The translations under genes were made by a program, and so were the position numbers. Shown in pieces: positions 24,127 to 36,382 of a stretch of 64,000 bases of DNA. Below the pieces are notes generated by a model, which worked only from the letters and a program-made list of their open reading frames with translations, ran no database searches and was not told where the DNA came from. The stretch is from Dastarcus helophoroides (lineage: Eukaryota > Arthropoda > Insecta > Coleoptera > Bothrideridae), in assembly GCA_028583605.1 (NCBI GenBank), contig CM053327.1:3162001-3226000 (forward strand). The letters run 5' to 3'. The stretch's first letter is position 1, and each line of letters opens with the position of its first letter.

Positions 24127-24337
24127 TACACTCATTCTTCATAGGATAATATTCACTCGTTTAAGCATTTTATGTAAATATTACCTATTTTCTAAAGAAT
24201 AATAGTCTCATTACCCAAGTTGTTATCGAAACATAAAAAACTTTTTATTATTATTTCATTACACATTAAGGATGATGCAAGTATACTGTTATTTAGCTGC
24301 TTTTATCAAAAAAATTATATTTAATCCTTTAATTTCG
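24127..24337. other. No feature seen
   Basis: Short AT-rich spacer between two transposable elements. Confidence 0.3.
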
Positions 24338-24622
24338 CAGGTCCACAAAAGAAGTGGTGTGTACTGGGGGCCGAACTATTATTTTCTAGGGTATTTTTTC
24401 CAGCTAAACACAAATCTAAAGTCCAAAAATTGGAGGTCAATGAGCAAACAATCGAGAAAAACCAAAACAAAAAACTGATAAAAGTCACGATATTTTTTGA
24501 ATTGTTTTCGATTATTTGCTCATTGATCCCCATTTTGATTTGAGATTCGTATTCAGCGAAAAAAAATACTCTAGAAAGTCATAGTCCGGCCCCCAGCACA
24601 CACAACTTTTTTTGTGGACCTG
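24338..24622. mobile_element. 285-bp MITE
   Basis: Terminal inverted repeats of about 65 bp open with CAGGTCCACAAAA and include CTGGGGGCCG (24364) mirrored by CGGCCCCCAG (24587) and TCTAGGGTATTTTTTCC mirrored near 24565. The centre has a second pair, GAGCAAACAATCGA against TCGATTATTTGCTC. No coding capacity. The overlapping frames at 24272 and 24321 are by-products of the hairpin. Confidence 0.8.
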
Positions 24623-26201
24623 TATTTTTATTCTGTTATTAATAGCACTGGTCAACACTGATTTTGTCACAGCTCTGGTAGAAGGTTATTGTGTTTGGAC
24701 TATCTACCCCCATCATGAAGCGGTACTTATTTTTTTTCCTCTCGCCTAGGTTCCTCAAATACTGTTCGTTTTTATTTAGGTCCATATATTATTTACATCT
24801 TAAAAAAATTTATCAGAAATAAAACATAATATCATGATCATATTAGTTCTTCATTTAAAGTCTTTTTTATCATTAAAATTTGGGCATTTTTTATGTGAAT
24901 GGGACACAAGGGATCGAAAAAATAACAATTAGGAAAAAGTTTGTCCTACGCGTAGATCTTTAATTTGTAAGTAGAAAACTGTAAAGCATTTACACTTGTT
25001 AAGCTCTCTGGTATATTTCTACCACCACCTCATATCAAATTAGGCCTACCAATAATTTTCTAGAGGAGATGGGTCCCAATAAAAATAGATTTTTATATTT
25101 CAAAGAGAAATTCTCCAGAATGAGTAAAGTAATAGTGGTAGTAGTAGAACCTTAAATTTAAAAAAATATTAAAAGACTTGTTGTTTAAGAAAAAATTTGA
25201 AAAAATCAGCATAAAAATGCTTTAAAAAATTAATTAAAAATTTTTTGGTTTACCATAAGATTGACATATAAAAATATATATTTTTAAGATACATATCTTG
25301 ACTTTATCCTACGAATTAGGGGGCTCTGGGGGGCCATAAATGATAAAAACTGACAAAAGTTTTATGCGGACATTCCAATGATGAAAAAATTTTATCACAG
25401 CAGATTAAACTCAAAGGTGTTGACTGACAAATACTGCTTGATCAAGAGTATCTCTCTGAAGATGATAGCTTGGCTGTCGAAACGCGTTAGAGCAACTTTC
25501 TTATGTTTTTTAATCTTTCTTGGTTTTAGGGGATAAGATAACCAAGGACCAGTCCGTTCCACCAAAAATAAAACAAGAAGGACCAATTAAAAGCTAAATA
25601 ATCTAGAAAAACAAAGATTATAAATTCCAAATGTACATTTTTAATATTATATTTTTGAAGATGTATAATTTTTTAAACATTTAACAAACAAATATCATGG
25701 GTGATGAAAATTTCAAAACTGCTTATTTTAAATGACAACAACTAACATGACAAAACTTTAATTTTGGCCTTGAATTAAACGTTAATAATGCTGGGAATGT
25801 GCGATTCGAACATGTGTCGTAGGTTTCTTTTAAAAAATTTTTTACTTTTTACATGGAGAAGGCGCCACCGGTTATTGAAAAGAAATCGTTTTATTTTCGT
25901 TAAAAACTGTTACATATTAAATTTGCAGTTATTGTGAGGGCTAAAGTTCTTCAGATTTCCAGATTTTATGAAAGAGGATATATTTCAAATGTAAGTTGAG
26001 AGTGGAGCGTCCCCTAGCGGTTTTCGTAACAAATACTACTCACCCCTCATAGAGAGCAGTAAGGGTTGAACTCCATCCTATAATGCCATTGTCCAGAGGG
26101 CGCCCTGGTTAGCGTACCTGGAGATAATTTAACATAATTCAGAAAATAAGCGAAAATCGTTGCTAAAACAAATTGTTTGCATATCACAGGATAGTTTACA
26201 G
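24623..26201. other. Spacer with one dispersed repeat
   Basis: Apart from the dispersed repeat at 25456-25569, no gene was seen. 25990-26120 is GC-richer (CGTCCCCTAGCGG, GAGGGCGCCCTGG) without a recognisable function. Confidence 0.35.
25456..25569 (+). repeat. Dispersed repeat, copy B
   Basis: The best-preserved start of the family: CTGAAGATGATAGCTTGG, then CTGTCGAAACGCGTTAG, then AATCTTTCTTGGTTTTAGG and CCAAGGACCAGTCCG. GATAGC and GCTGTC can pair across a UUG loop. A nearly identical plan is found at 62350. Confidence 0.78.
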
Positions 26202-26399
26202 TTAGTTAAATTCTCGCAAAAAAGCAGAAAGTTCGTCTTCAAGCTCATCACATAAAAATCCACTTTTGTCTCCAAAACAATTCCTAACATAAACATACGT
26301 TATGCTTAATGCATCAAATAAGAAATATTTCTCATCATATTGGAATGCCCTTAAAGTGGTTATAAATAAAAATGTTTTGTTCGGTAATAAGCATCTTGT
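26202..26399 (-). CDS. Orphan C-terminal-like open frame, unknown
   Basis: A minus-strand frame of 65 residues without an ATG start, from an in-frame TAA at 26402 to TAA at 26202. It ends in the acidic, helical-looking CDELEDELSAFLREFN, preceded by FQYDEKYFLFDALSITYVYV. Amino-acid use is unlike the Lys/Phe/Asn-dominated translations of the arrays and resembles a real protein end. No splice acceptor of good quality is visible just upstream, and no neighbouring exon was found. It could be a last exon of an unknown gene, a relic, or chance. Confidence 0.25.
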   Translation of the reverse strand, partial: TRCLLPNKTFLFITTLRAFQYDEKYFLFDALSITYVYVRNCFGDKSGFLCDELEDELSAFLREFN

Positions 26400-26704
26400 T
26401 TAGTGCACTTACTGTAAGGATTTAAAGACAAAATTGTTAGGTAAAAGTGAGTGCGTAATTTGTGCAGCTTCTATTTTGTGCTGCACTACATACAGTATCT
26501 TATATTCATGGTTTTGTAGTGAAATAAATAAATTTAACGTCTCAGCTTTGAAACACTTGCTATCATTTCGTCATAACTTGAATAAAAAGTAAAAACAATT
26601 TTGCTGCATTTGTATTAGTGCATTAAATAATATTGCCCTGCGATCATTTACTAATTTATCTGAAAATTATTGAATATTAGATTTTAAATTAAAAATGTTA
26701 TAGA

Positions 26705-26940
26705 AATTTCAAGTTGGGCACAGTGTTAATTAATGATGACCTACGAAAATATCGCCAGTGAACAATTAGAAAAAATATATTTTGTATTGAATTGGGGGGT
26801 CAATTCTCAGAAAAATCCATTTTTAATTAATATATCGTGTGAAGTATCATTTGAAAAGGCTACCTTTAAATATTCTAGAACATATTTTTTATAATTTTTA
26901 ATCCAGTGATCATAAAGATACTGCCTTAAGTATACATACG
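26705..26940. repeat. Dispersed repeat, diverged pair with 54060-54310
   Basis: Blocks in shared order with 54060-54310: CGCCAG, GAAAAA-ATA-TTT, ATCATTTGAA, GCTACCTTTAA, TAATTTTT and a TCATAAAGA / TCTTAAAGA block. Divergence is high and the element boundaries are not clear. Confidence 0.4.
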
Positions 26941-26949
26941 AGAGATGAC

Positions 26950-29900
26950 CCCCTCCCAATCTTATAGGTTTCTAAAAATAAAACTTAAATTTAACAAGTT
27001 TAAGAGATATTTAGACATAGATTACGGAAAAGTGCCAATTTTTATACACTTTTATACATTTTTGGCAATTAAATGTACCGGGTTTGTTTTAAATATCAGT
27101 CGCAAATTTTCAATGACTTTCAATGAAATTCGAGATTCGAAATTCGAAGTTTCAAAATCTCAAAATTTTTACTGTTTTTAGAGAATTTCGATTTTTTAAA
27201 TTTTTAGTTTTTGTTTTCAAAATATAGTTTTTTTTACATTTGAACTTTTCTGATAGTTTTGGTATTTTTTGACTAATAACTTTCAAAATTTCGCCTCTTA
27301 GAAACTTGACCGACAATATTTCAATTTTTTAAATTATGTTTTTTTTTGAATTATGAATATTTTTGAAAATTTTAAATTTTGCATTGTTTAAAATGTTTCA
27401 AGTTCCCAAAATTTTCCTTTTTTTTACTTTTGGAGGTTTTTCGTTTTTTTCTAGGATTTTGACCTTTTTCAAATTTATTATTTTTGAAATATTTATCAAA
27501 TTTTCATTTTTTTTAAATTGAAATTTAGAAATTTCAGTGTTTTTTCCAATTTTCATATTTGTTGAAAATGTACACTTACTCAAAATTTTGATTTTTACTT
27601 AAATATCGTAACTCTTTTTGAAAACTTGTAACTTTCTATGGAAATTTCGCCTATTTTCAAAATGATGATTTTTTCTTTAAAAATTTTGACATTAAATTTT
27701 TTTTCCAAATTCAAAGTCCTTGCAAAGTGCTCTAAAATTTCATTTTGTTTTAAAAATTTTGGCTGTTTTCTAATTGTCAATATTTTTGGAAAATTTTAAT
27801 TTTCTGAAAATTTTTTTCGTCTTGTTTTTCCTTATTCCGAAAATTTCTTATTTTTCTGAAAAACCATTATTTTTTTTCGGAAAAATTTTGACTTTTTTTA
27901 AAATTTTTTAAATATATTTTCCAAATTTTTGAATTTATCTGAAAACTTTTAACTCTTTTCAAAATTTCATCTTTTTTATTTCTTATTGAAAATTTCGACC
28001 AATTTCCAAAATAATCGTTTTTTTTAATTTGCAAGTTTTCAGAAATTAAGTATGTCCATTTAAAAATTTTCAATTTCTTTGAAAATTTCGTTTTATCACA
28101 ATTTCAACATTTTTACAAAATTTCGATTTGTTTTTAAGATTTTTCTAAACTTTTGAAAATTTTTACCAAATTTAGACTTGTTTCAAAATGTCGATATTTT
28201 TTTTTCAAAATTTCGACTTTTTTGAAAATTTAACATTATTTCTAAATTTCAACTTTTTATGAAAATTTTTGTTAAAAAGTTTGACTTTTTTTTTACTTTA
28301 AAAAACTAACTTCTGATAATTTTGGATTTTCTTCAGGTTTTAATTTTTCAAAAATCTGACTGAAAATTGTTCAATTGATTTCAAATCTCGACATAGTTTT
28401 CAAATCATTAATCATTTTTTGATTGTTAGACTATTTTTCAAAACTTTGCCTTTAAAAAAATCAAATTGTTTTTCTCATGTTTTTCTGGAATTTTTTAAAA
28501 ACGCCGTGTTTATCAAAATGTTAACAATTTTTTCAAAAGTTTGACCTCTTTTTGAAAAGTGTTCGTATAATTTCAACTTAATTCGACTTTCTCAAAATTT
28601 TTACTTTTTTTGAAAATGTTGTCTATTTTCCAAAATTTTGTCTTTCTCTGGAAATTTGGAATATTTTGAAACTTTGGCCTGACGTTAAAATTTTTTGAAA
28701 ATTTAATTTTTTTCCAAAATTTCTACATTCTCTAAATATTCAATTTTTAGAAAGTTAAGACTAGAGAAATAAAGACATTTATCAGAATTTCAATTTTTGA
28801 CCTTTATTTGAAATTAAATTCATTTTAAATTTTTTTATATCTCGTCTTTTTTCAAATATCCTAATTTAAAAATCTGAACTTAAAAATCTTAAATTTTCCA
28901 ATTTTTTCCAATTCAAATTTTCTTCTGTATATTTTGCACTTGCGAATACGAATTCGTTGTATTACTTTTAGGTGGATTTTACCCCTAAGGGAATGAACTT
29001 AACGAAAACAGCTAATGCATTCGACTTTTATTTATAAATTAGAAACTTAAGACCAATTTTCATAATTGTAACTTCAAAAAAGACGAAATTCTATACGATC
29101 TTTCATCCCTTATTCAAGCCCCTTGAGGGATGACTTTTTCAAAAATTCTTTTGTAATGCCTACCTACGTTACAAAGGAATGCATGTGCTCAATTGTATGT
29201 TTCTAGACCCATCGACCTAGGCTGTGCATTGCCTGTCAGTCAGTATTTAGATTTTTATTATATACATTGCCTGATACCACGCTTTGGTTTGTATGACAGA
29301 AAAACAATTGTTGGAGTCACCGTTTTCAAAATTGTAACTTTTGTTAAAAAATTCAATTTTAACTGAAAGTTTCAACCTATTTTGAAAATTTCGACATTTT
29401 AAAGTATCCACTTTTTACACTTTTTTATTAACTCAGTTTCTTGTCTGTAACTGAGAAATATCCCTTATTGACCTTTTGATATGTGTCCGACAGTTTGTAC
29501 AAATTTTAACTTTTCCTAAAAATTTCTGAAAATGACGATCTCTTTGAAAAATCTGCCTTTTTGATTTTTATTAAAAATGTAAACTAACTTAAACATTTCG
29601 ACTATTTGAATTTCCAATTTTTCAGTGTTTTTAATTTTCGTCTTTTCAAAATTTGGCACTATTTTGAAAACTTCAACCCTTTGACAATTTTGTCTCTTTT
29701 TTAAGATTTTCGACCTTTTATTCTCATTTTGATTTTTTTTTAAATAAATTTGTTTAATGTTGACATAATAAACTTTCTGCAAATTTCTTCCTTTTCTCAA
29801 GATATCCACTTTTTTTTAACTCCTAGATTTGTTTAAACTTTTGACTATTTCCTCGAAATTTTGAAATTTTCTAAATTTCAGACTTTTTTCGGAAATTTCA

Positions 29901-32200
29901 ACTTTTTTCGAAAATTTCATCCTTTTTTCGGAAGTTTCGATCTTTACGTCGTAAATTATACTTTTATTTGAAACATTCAAAATTGTACTTTTTTGAAAAT
30001 TTTTACTTTTTTGTAAAACTGGATGTTTTTAAAATTTCGACTATTTAAATTTTCGAACTTCTAAATTTTGATGTTTCATCATCTAATTTCGTCTTTTTCC
30101 CAAAGTTTATGTCTATTTAGAATTTAATTTTTTTCAACATTTCTCTTTTTTTTTCAAAATTTTAAATTTTTGTAGACACCTCGCCTTTTCTAATTTTTTT
30201 TTAAAATGTTGATTTTTCTCTTAAAGTTTTAAGTTTTTGTCACCTTTGACTATTTCTCAAAATATTGAATTTTTTGAAATTTCGATTTTTATTTGGATTC
30301 AATTTTTTAGCAAAGTTTTAACCTTTACGTGGGTAATAGGACTTTTATTCAGAAAAATCAAAAATTTCGACTTTTTTTTTAAATTCTCACTTTTTTCTAA
30401 AAAATTTATTGTTTTCAAAATTTTGACGTAAAATTTGGAATTTTTTGGAATTTTTTTAGAATTGTTACTTTGTCTAAAATTTCAACTTTTTATCAGTTAA
30501 TTTTGACTTTTAAAATTTAAAATTTAAATTTTTTCAAAATATCTACCATTTTTTAAATTTCAAATTTTCGTGAACAGTTCGACTTTTTTAATATTTTTTT
30601 TGAATATGTTTCGTTTTTTGAAACTCTGTGCTTTCCTGACTATTTGAAAACCTTGAATTATTTCTCAAGATTGTTACTTTTTTTTGAAAATTTATTTTTT
30701 TCAGAAATTTCGACTTTTTCTCGAAGTTTCTATCTTTGTGTACTAAATTAAACTTTTCTATGAAAAAAGTGAAATACAAGACTTATTTTGAAAATTTTCA
30801 ATTCTTTGAAAAGTTGCAATTTATTAAAAATTTCGACTCCTTAAATTTTCAGACTTTTTCAGAATTTTCACTTTTTGTGAAATATCGATCTTTTATTATT
30901 GACTTTCGAACTTAAGAATTCAACTTTTTCAAAATTTCAAATTTTTGTAAACACCTGGCCTTTTCTCAAAATTTGTTTGAGAACTTTTTCGACTTTTTTT
31001 AGAACTCTCAATTTTTTCGCTAAGTTTCAATCTTTAAGTAATAAATTAGACTTTTATTTGAAAAATTAAAAATTTCGACTTTTTTTTTAGATTCACACTT
31101 TTTAAAAAAAAACGATTTTTCTCAAATTTTCGACTTTAAATTTTGAAATTTTTTTAGAATTGTTACTTTTCTGAAATGTACACTTTTTATCAGGTAATTC
31201 CGACTCTTTATCAAAGTTATGACTTTTTTTAGAATTTAAATTTTTTTTAAATATCTACCATTTTTTAAAACTCAAAATTGTTGTGAACACCTCGACTTTT
31301 TTAAGAATTTTTGAAACAAAATTTTGTTTTGAAACCTTGCGTTTTTGTAACTTTATTTAAAAATCTTAAATTATTTCTCTAGATTGTTAATTTTTTTTTG
31401 AAAATTTTGACCTTTTTTCAGAAATTTCGAGTTTTTCTCGATGTTTTGATCTTTGTGTAGTAAATTAGACGGTTTTTAAAAAAAATTGAAATAAAGGATT
31501 TTGTCTTGAAAATTTTCAATTTTTTTTAAAAAAACTTCAATTTGTTCAAAATTTCGACTCCTGAAATTTTCAGACTTTTGCAGAATTTTCATTTTTTGTG
31601 AAATTTCAATCTTTTATTATTAAATTTCGACTTTTCCTCCAAGTTATAATTTTTCTTAGAATTAAATCTATTTTTAAAAGTCTACCTCTGTCGAAATTTC
31701 GAATTTTTGTGAACACTTCGACTTTTTCCTAAATTTTTTTGAAAATGTTGCCTTTTTTCTCCAAACTTCGAATTGTTTAAGTTTAAAAATTTCCCCTATT
31801 GCTGAAAATTTTAATTTTTTTATAAAGAATTGTAAATATTCAAAATTTTCAACCAATTGTGTAAAGCGAAAAGCTGGCATTTAAAAAGAAAAGAGTATTT
31901 TTTCAAGTTTAAACTTAAAATATATTAAAAGTCGAAATTTAGAATAATTTTATTTTAAAATTTAAATATTATTGTTGACAAAAAAGGCACAAAGCAGAAT
32001 ATATTTAGTAACTTGAATTTCTATAAATTTGTTTTTCGGAATTCAATATCAAAATTTGGAAATGATGTCAAAATTTCGAGAAGAAGCTTCAAAATATTTA
32101 AAATAAATGTGCCTCAACATTTCAATTTAAACATTGAAAGTGCCAAATTAAAGCCAAAATTTTGAGTTTGAAATTTAAATGTTAAGAAGTTAATATTAAA
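26950..32200. repeat. 5-kb AT-rich degenerate array, F polarity
   Basis: The longest array block: AAAATTTCGACTTTTTT-type words on the plus strand for almost 5 kb, with polarity turning to R only after about 31880. It is interrupted by the insect-type repeat at 29085-29272. Local higher-order copies exist: 29930-30440, 30720-30930, 31010-31280 and 31430-31650 each run through a similar series (TTTCGACTTTTT, ...TCTTTACGT-GTAAATTA-ACTTTTAT..., then CACCTCGACTTTTTT). All minus-strand frames here are array translations. Confidence 0.65.
29085..29272 (+). repeat. Widespread insect-type repeat, copy 1
   Basis: Carries the series TTTCATCCCTTATTCA, CCCCTTGAGGGATGA, TTTTTCAAAAATTCTTT, CTACGTTACAAAGG, CTAGACCCATCGACCTAGG and CTGTCAGTCAGT, which I recall as a very common repeat tail in insect genomes. 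Its class is not settled here; it may be the 3' end of a non-LTR element. It is embedded in the array. Confidence 0.65.
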
Positions 32201-32364
32201 AAAAACCCGCAAATATGCACTGCTTACCTGAAAAAAATTTAATAAAGTCGCGCAGAGACAAATTCATCAACAACGTCAGCTCTCAACTTTACGATAAATG
32301 CAGTCGCATGTATTCTTCACTACATACATTTCAAGTGATTTTTAATGCCCATTTTGGCCATCAT

Positions 32365-32495
32365 AGAAGCTGGATTTTGAAAAATCCTCTCTTAATGCTC
32401 TACTGCGCATTACGGAGAAGGTCTGGGTGCAATTTTATGCTCCCACACCCATCGATTTAGGCTGCATGTTGTCCATCAGTGCTTAGAGTTTTAAT
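32365..32495 (+). repeat. Widespread insect-type repeat, copy 2
   Basis: A more diverged partner of 29085-29272: TTTTGAAAAATCCTCT, GCGCATTACGGAGAAGG, ACACCCATCGATTTAGGC and GTCCATCAGTGCTTAGA in the same order. The frame at 32215-32460 runs into it and is not regarded as a gene. Confidence 0.55.
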
Positions 32496-32499
32496 AAGT

Positions 32500-33980
32500 A
32501 GATATTTCGGTTTAAATTTTTCATAAGTATAAATGTACTGGAAAAACCAATAAAAAGTCTAAACAGGCACGAAACTTTTTGGAAATAGGTTTAGATCATG
32601 TGTAAAAAGACTCGGGTCTGTAATTTATTTGGGTGATTAGTCATCATATGTTGAACACAGTGTACACTATTTTGTGTGCTACTGAAAAAATCACTAACAA
32701 CAAACTGATTTTTTTTTTCATATTAACCAGAAATATTTACATAAAATATATTATTAGGTTATTCATCGAATAAGGTTACGTTATTTCCGAGAATAAGGAC
32801 ATAAAAGGACCAGGTCAAATAGCTATTCAATTTTCGTTTCATTATAAATAATGATGTTCGAGGATTTTTTATTATTTTCAGATATAGGATATCCTCTTCC
32901 TGTTTTATTGTGGCTTTGAATCTATACATTTTTCCGCAAGCAAAGTATTTCATATAAAAATAACAAAACAAGGAAAATTGGTATGTCTCTATTCGGTAGC
33001 TTTGTCTTTCGAGTTAGAAATCTTGCAATAAAAGGTTTCCTTGCGCTCTTTCACCAAATATGTCTTTAAACTCACCCACATATTTGAAATATTTGAAATG
33101 CTCTCAACGGGAACTTTCAATATACTTTGTTTTCGTTTTATTAATGGAACCATTCCTTTAAGCTAAATATAAAAAGGTATTCCTGATTCGAAAGTAGCAG
33201 GCACTGCTATTTTGATTTTACTCATTGTCTCAATTTTAACAATGCATCTGAACATATGTATTCATGTAACATACGAACTATTTAACCGAGTTGCTAGTAG
33301 CCATTAGCTGATCACAACTTTTATCTCTGCAAGTCTTTAATTTCTGTCATGCCGTTGGCTTCCTACAAAGCCGAATAGGAGAAACCACGACAATCGATTT
33401 CGGTGAGAATCCGACCTGCATATAAGCAGCTAATCTAATATTATCTAAATTGGTTCAATCGTCCCCCGCTAACCGTAATTCTACGGTCGGAAACTCATCA
33501 AAATCTGCATTAACATGCATTAATTATGTAATATCCAATTTCTGCCGACGGCAATCTGCCGAAATTAACAAATTAGAGATAAGTACAACGTATACAAATA
33601 TTAGGAGGGAGAACGACGAGGGACGACACGTTGTCTTCGTCATAAGAAAACGGTTTCAAGGAGTTTGGAGTTTTTTTAAGAAAACGTCGAATTTTCAACC
33701 ACAATTTTAAGGTTGATAAAATCAAACGTCCTAGAAATGTGCGCCAGCCTCGTCCGGGGGACAATATCTAGACTACAGTGTAAGTTGATTTACTTGAATA
33801 GTAGTTTTATGTAGTTTTACTGAGAGCAATTTTTTTGAGAATGTTTACCATTTTCTAATCCTTTTGAGAATAGTACATCACTTTGTGGTAAATTCAAAAG
33901 TCATTAATTTTCAGTATTAGACTAATCTCTTACAAATAACAAGCAGCAAAAAGGACTTCTTACTTGTCACCTTGCAATTT
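32500..33980. other. Non-repetitive spacer, no gene recognised
   Basis: Unlike most of the window, this stretch has no array words or inverted repeats. 33330-33780 is GC-richer (CCGTTGGCTTCC, GTCCCCCGCTAACCG, CTGCCGACGGC). Two overlapping frames at 33450-33710 (+) and 33573-33764 (-) have no recognisable product. It could be host sequence with regulatory or exonic content. Confidence 0.35.
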
Positions 33981-34239
33981 TGCTTCAATTAAATTTATTT
34001 CAAACAGTTTAGTTATTCCTAATTTATGAAAAATATGCCCGTATTTGTGAACTTTTAACTGTTTCGAATCTTATTATTAAAACCAATGTTTTTTAACATT
34101 TTTTCCAAGCGGACACTTTTGATATTGTTCGCAAGGGCGACTCAAATTAATCTTCTAAAATTTTTTTGAAAAAAAAAACCTTCTTTCAATGTAATCTCAT
34201 AAGCGGCCAATAAATGTTTGACAACCAAAATAAAAATAC

Positions 34240-34616
34240 TGTAACGCAATGTAAATAGATGAAATAGGATTTAGAATAGAATTGTAGAATTTAGTAAATA
34301 AAAAAAAGTTTCTAGAAGGTTCTGATAAGGGGAAAGCGGCCGCGATAACGAAACAAACGGCAGATAAGCGTTCCAGAAATTTCGGCATTCGATAAGCCTT
34401 ATCTGCCGAAAATTCTGGAAGAACGCGGCCCGAAACTATAAAAAGGCGGTCAGTTTTCCCTCGAGTCCGTCAGTTAGAAGCAAGTGCAATAAGTTGGTTA
34501 GCAATTAGTAAATAATTAGTGAGTTACTGTTCAGTTGAAGTGTGCCGAGTTAATTCAGTAATAAAGTGGGCATAATCTATCACGTGTATCAATTCGAACC
34601 GATAACGCACGTAACA
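34240..34616 (+). mobile_element. Solo LTR, 377 bp, ATAC target duplication
   Basis: Begins TGTAACGC and ends CGTAACA, with ATAC directly before (34236-34239) and after (34617-34620). The mirror arm at 40610 lacks this segment, which shows the empty site. Inside: CGGCAGATAAG (34358) and its reverse complement CTTATCTGCCG (34398), a TATA box TATAAAAA (34437-34444), a GTCCGTCAGTTAG block just downstream and AATAAA (34560-34565). No gag or pol remains, so the internal part was lost by LTR-LTR recombination. The 4-bp duplication fits a Ty3/gypsy-type element. Confidence 0.88.
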
Positions 34617-36382
34617 ATACATTATCATAACCGCCTACAAATATTGATTACTAACAAGGAAAGGTCGCGAAGTGTCCGGCGCCGTTTTTGCTAACTTTTG
34701 GATATGTTTTAAAGGACCAAAATGTAAGGGACACGTATTTTTTTTTATCGGCTGATAAACGGTTTTAAGGGTAGTTTTACCCCCTCAAAGTTGAGGCAAA
34801 AAATGCAGATTTTGCTGTTTCTCGAATACCACAAATGATATTCGAGTTGTTTCTTTTTCCAAAAGTTTTGTTTTGACGAGAAATAAAAAAAAAAAAAATT
34901 TCTAATTTTCCCACCCCCCTGATGAAGGCAAACTACCCCATTTAGAAGTTTTTTAATCATAAAAATGGTAATTACGTCAGCAATATTTTGAAAAAAATAT
35001 ATGTTATTTTATACACCAAAACTAATTTTACCTGTTTTTGGATTTTGTCGAAAAAAAATTTTTTTGGGGGGTAAACACCACTTACACGAATACGTATATG
35101 ATAGGATGTATTTTTGTGATTTTTGTTTTGTTTTTTTCGGAAGCGAGGTATCTCGACGAGAAACTAAAAAAATAATTTTGTAAGATTTTTTCGGTGACCC
35201 ATCATCACCACCCTCCACCCTTCCCTTAAGGAGGGTGAGCTACCTACTTAAAAAAACGGAAAATTCGAGATTATTATGATCCCTTTACTATCTATATATA
35301 CCAAAATAAAAGTTTAACAAATTTTTTTAACCCCACCCCTCCTGATAAATTACCCCTTATGAAATTTTTAATTAACAAGAAAATAGTCATTATAACAGCT
35401 AAATTTTGAAAAATAAATGTTATTTTGTACATCAAAATTAATTTTACTTTTATTAGGAAAATATTTTGGGGGTAAACACCCTTTAGGTCAAACACCTATA
35501 TAATAGGATGTATTTCTATGATTTTTAATTCGTTTTTTATCTAAAACGAAGTATTTCAACGAGGAATTAGAAAATTAATTTTTTTGAACTTTTCCAGTCA
35601 CCTCTCTTTCCCTCTCTCCAACTTATCTTACCAGAGGGTGAGTCATCCACTTAAAAAATCGGAAAATTCGAGATCATTACGATCTCTTTTTATACACCGA
35701 AAAAAATTCTAAACTTTTGCATCTTCGTAAGGGGGTAAACTACCCCTTTTTGAGGTTTTTAAGTATTCAAATAATTGTCATTATAACAGCAAAATTTTGA
35801 AAAAAAAACACTACATTTTATATATCAAAACTTATTTTATTGAATTTTTTTGGGGTTTGTCGAAGAAAAATTTTTCGGAGTAAACACCCTTTGGAGCAAA
35901 TACGTATATAAAATATCTATGTAAAAACTGCTGTCAGTTGTCTGAACCTTATAAAAATTTAGAAAAAATTAGATATACGAGAAATATGGAAATTTACCAA
36001 AACATTAAAGTGTATATTATTATGGCGGTAAAGATATTCGTTTCTTTTTTTCCTGGAACGAAATATTTCAACAAGAAACAATAAAAATAATTTTTCCGAA
36101 TTTTTCCAGCCACACGTTGCGTCCTATTTATATCAGGAGGATAAGTCACCTGGGATGGGAAATGCAAAAATTTAAAACCTTTCTAAACTCTGTTTTGTGG
36201 TATTTAGAGAGACACCAATGATCTCGAATTTCCAGTTTTTCAAATAGATAGCTAACTGGCTCACTCTACTAGTATGCCAAGACGAAGGGTGGGAACGGTA
36301 GAACCAAAATTTAAAAATAATATTTTTCCACCTTCTTTAAAATACTTCGTTTCAAAAATAACGAACCGAAAATTATACAAAT

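Noticed and set aside
25456..25490. Hammerhead-ribozyme-like core (CTGAAGA, hairpin, GAAAC) in the dispersed repeat
   Set aside because: The middle stem has an extra base at its foot and no partner for the outer stem or a cleavage-site stem is visible, so the resemblance is not enough.
26950..31880. Many minus-strand open frames of 60-100 codons
   Set aside because: They are translations of the degenerate array, dominated by Lys, Phe, Ile, Asn and Glu, with no domain, splice signals or codon bias.
32215..32460. 81-codon frame with a protein-like start
   Set aside because: Its second half lies in a dispersed repeat shared with 29085-29272, where the frame is not kept.
33450..33764. Two overlapping frames (86 and 63 codons) as possible genes
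   Set aside because: No recognisable product, opposite strands over the same bases, no neighbouring exons.
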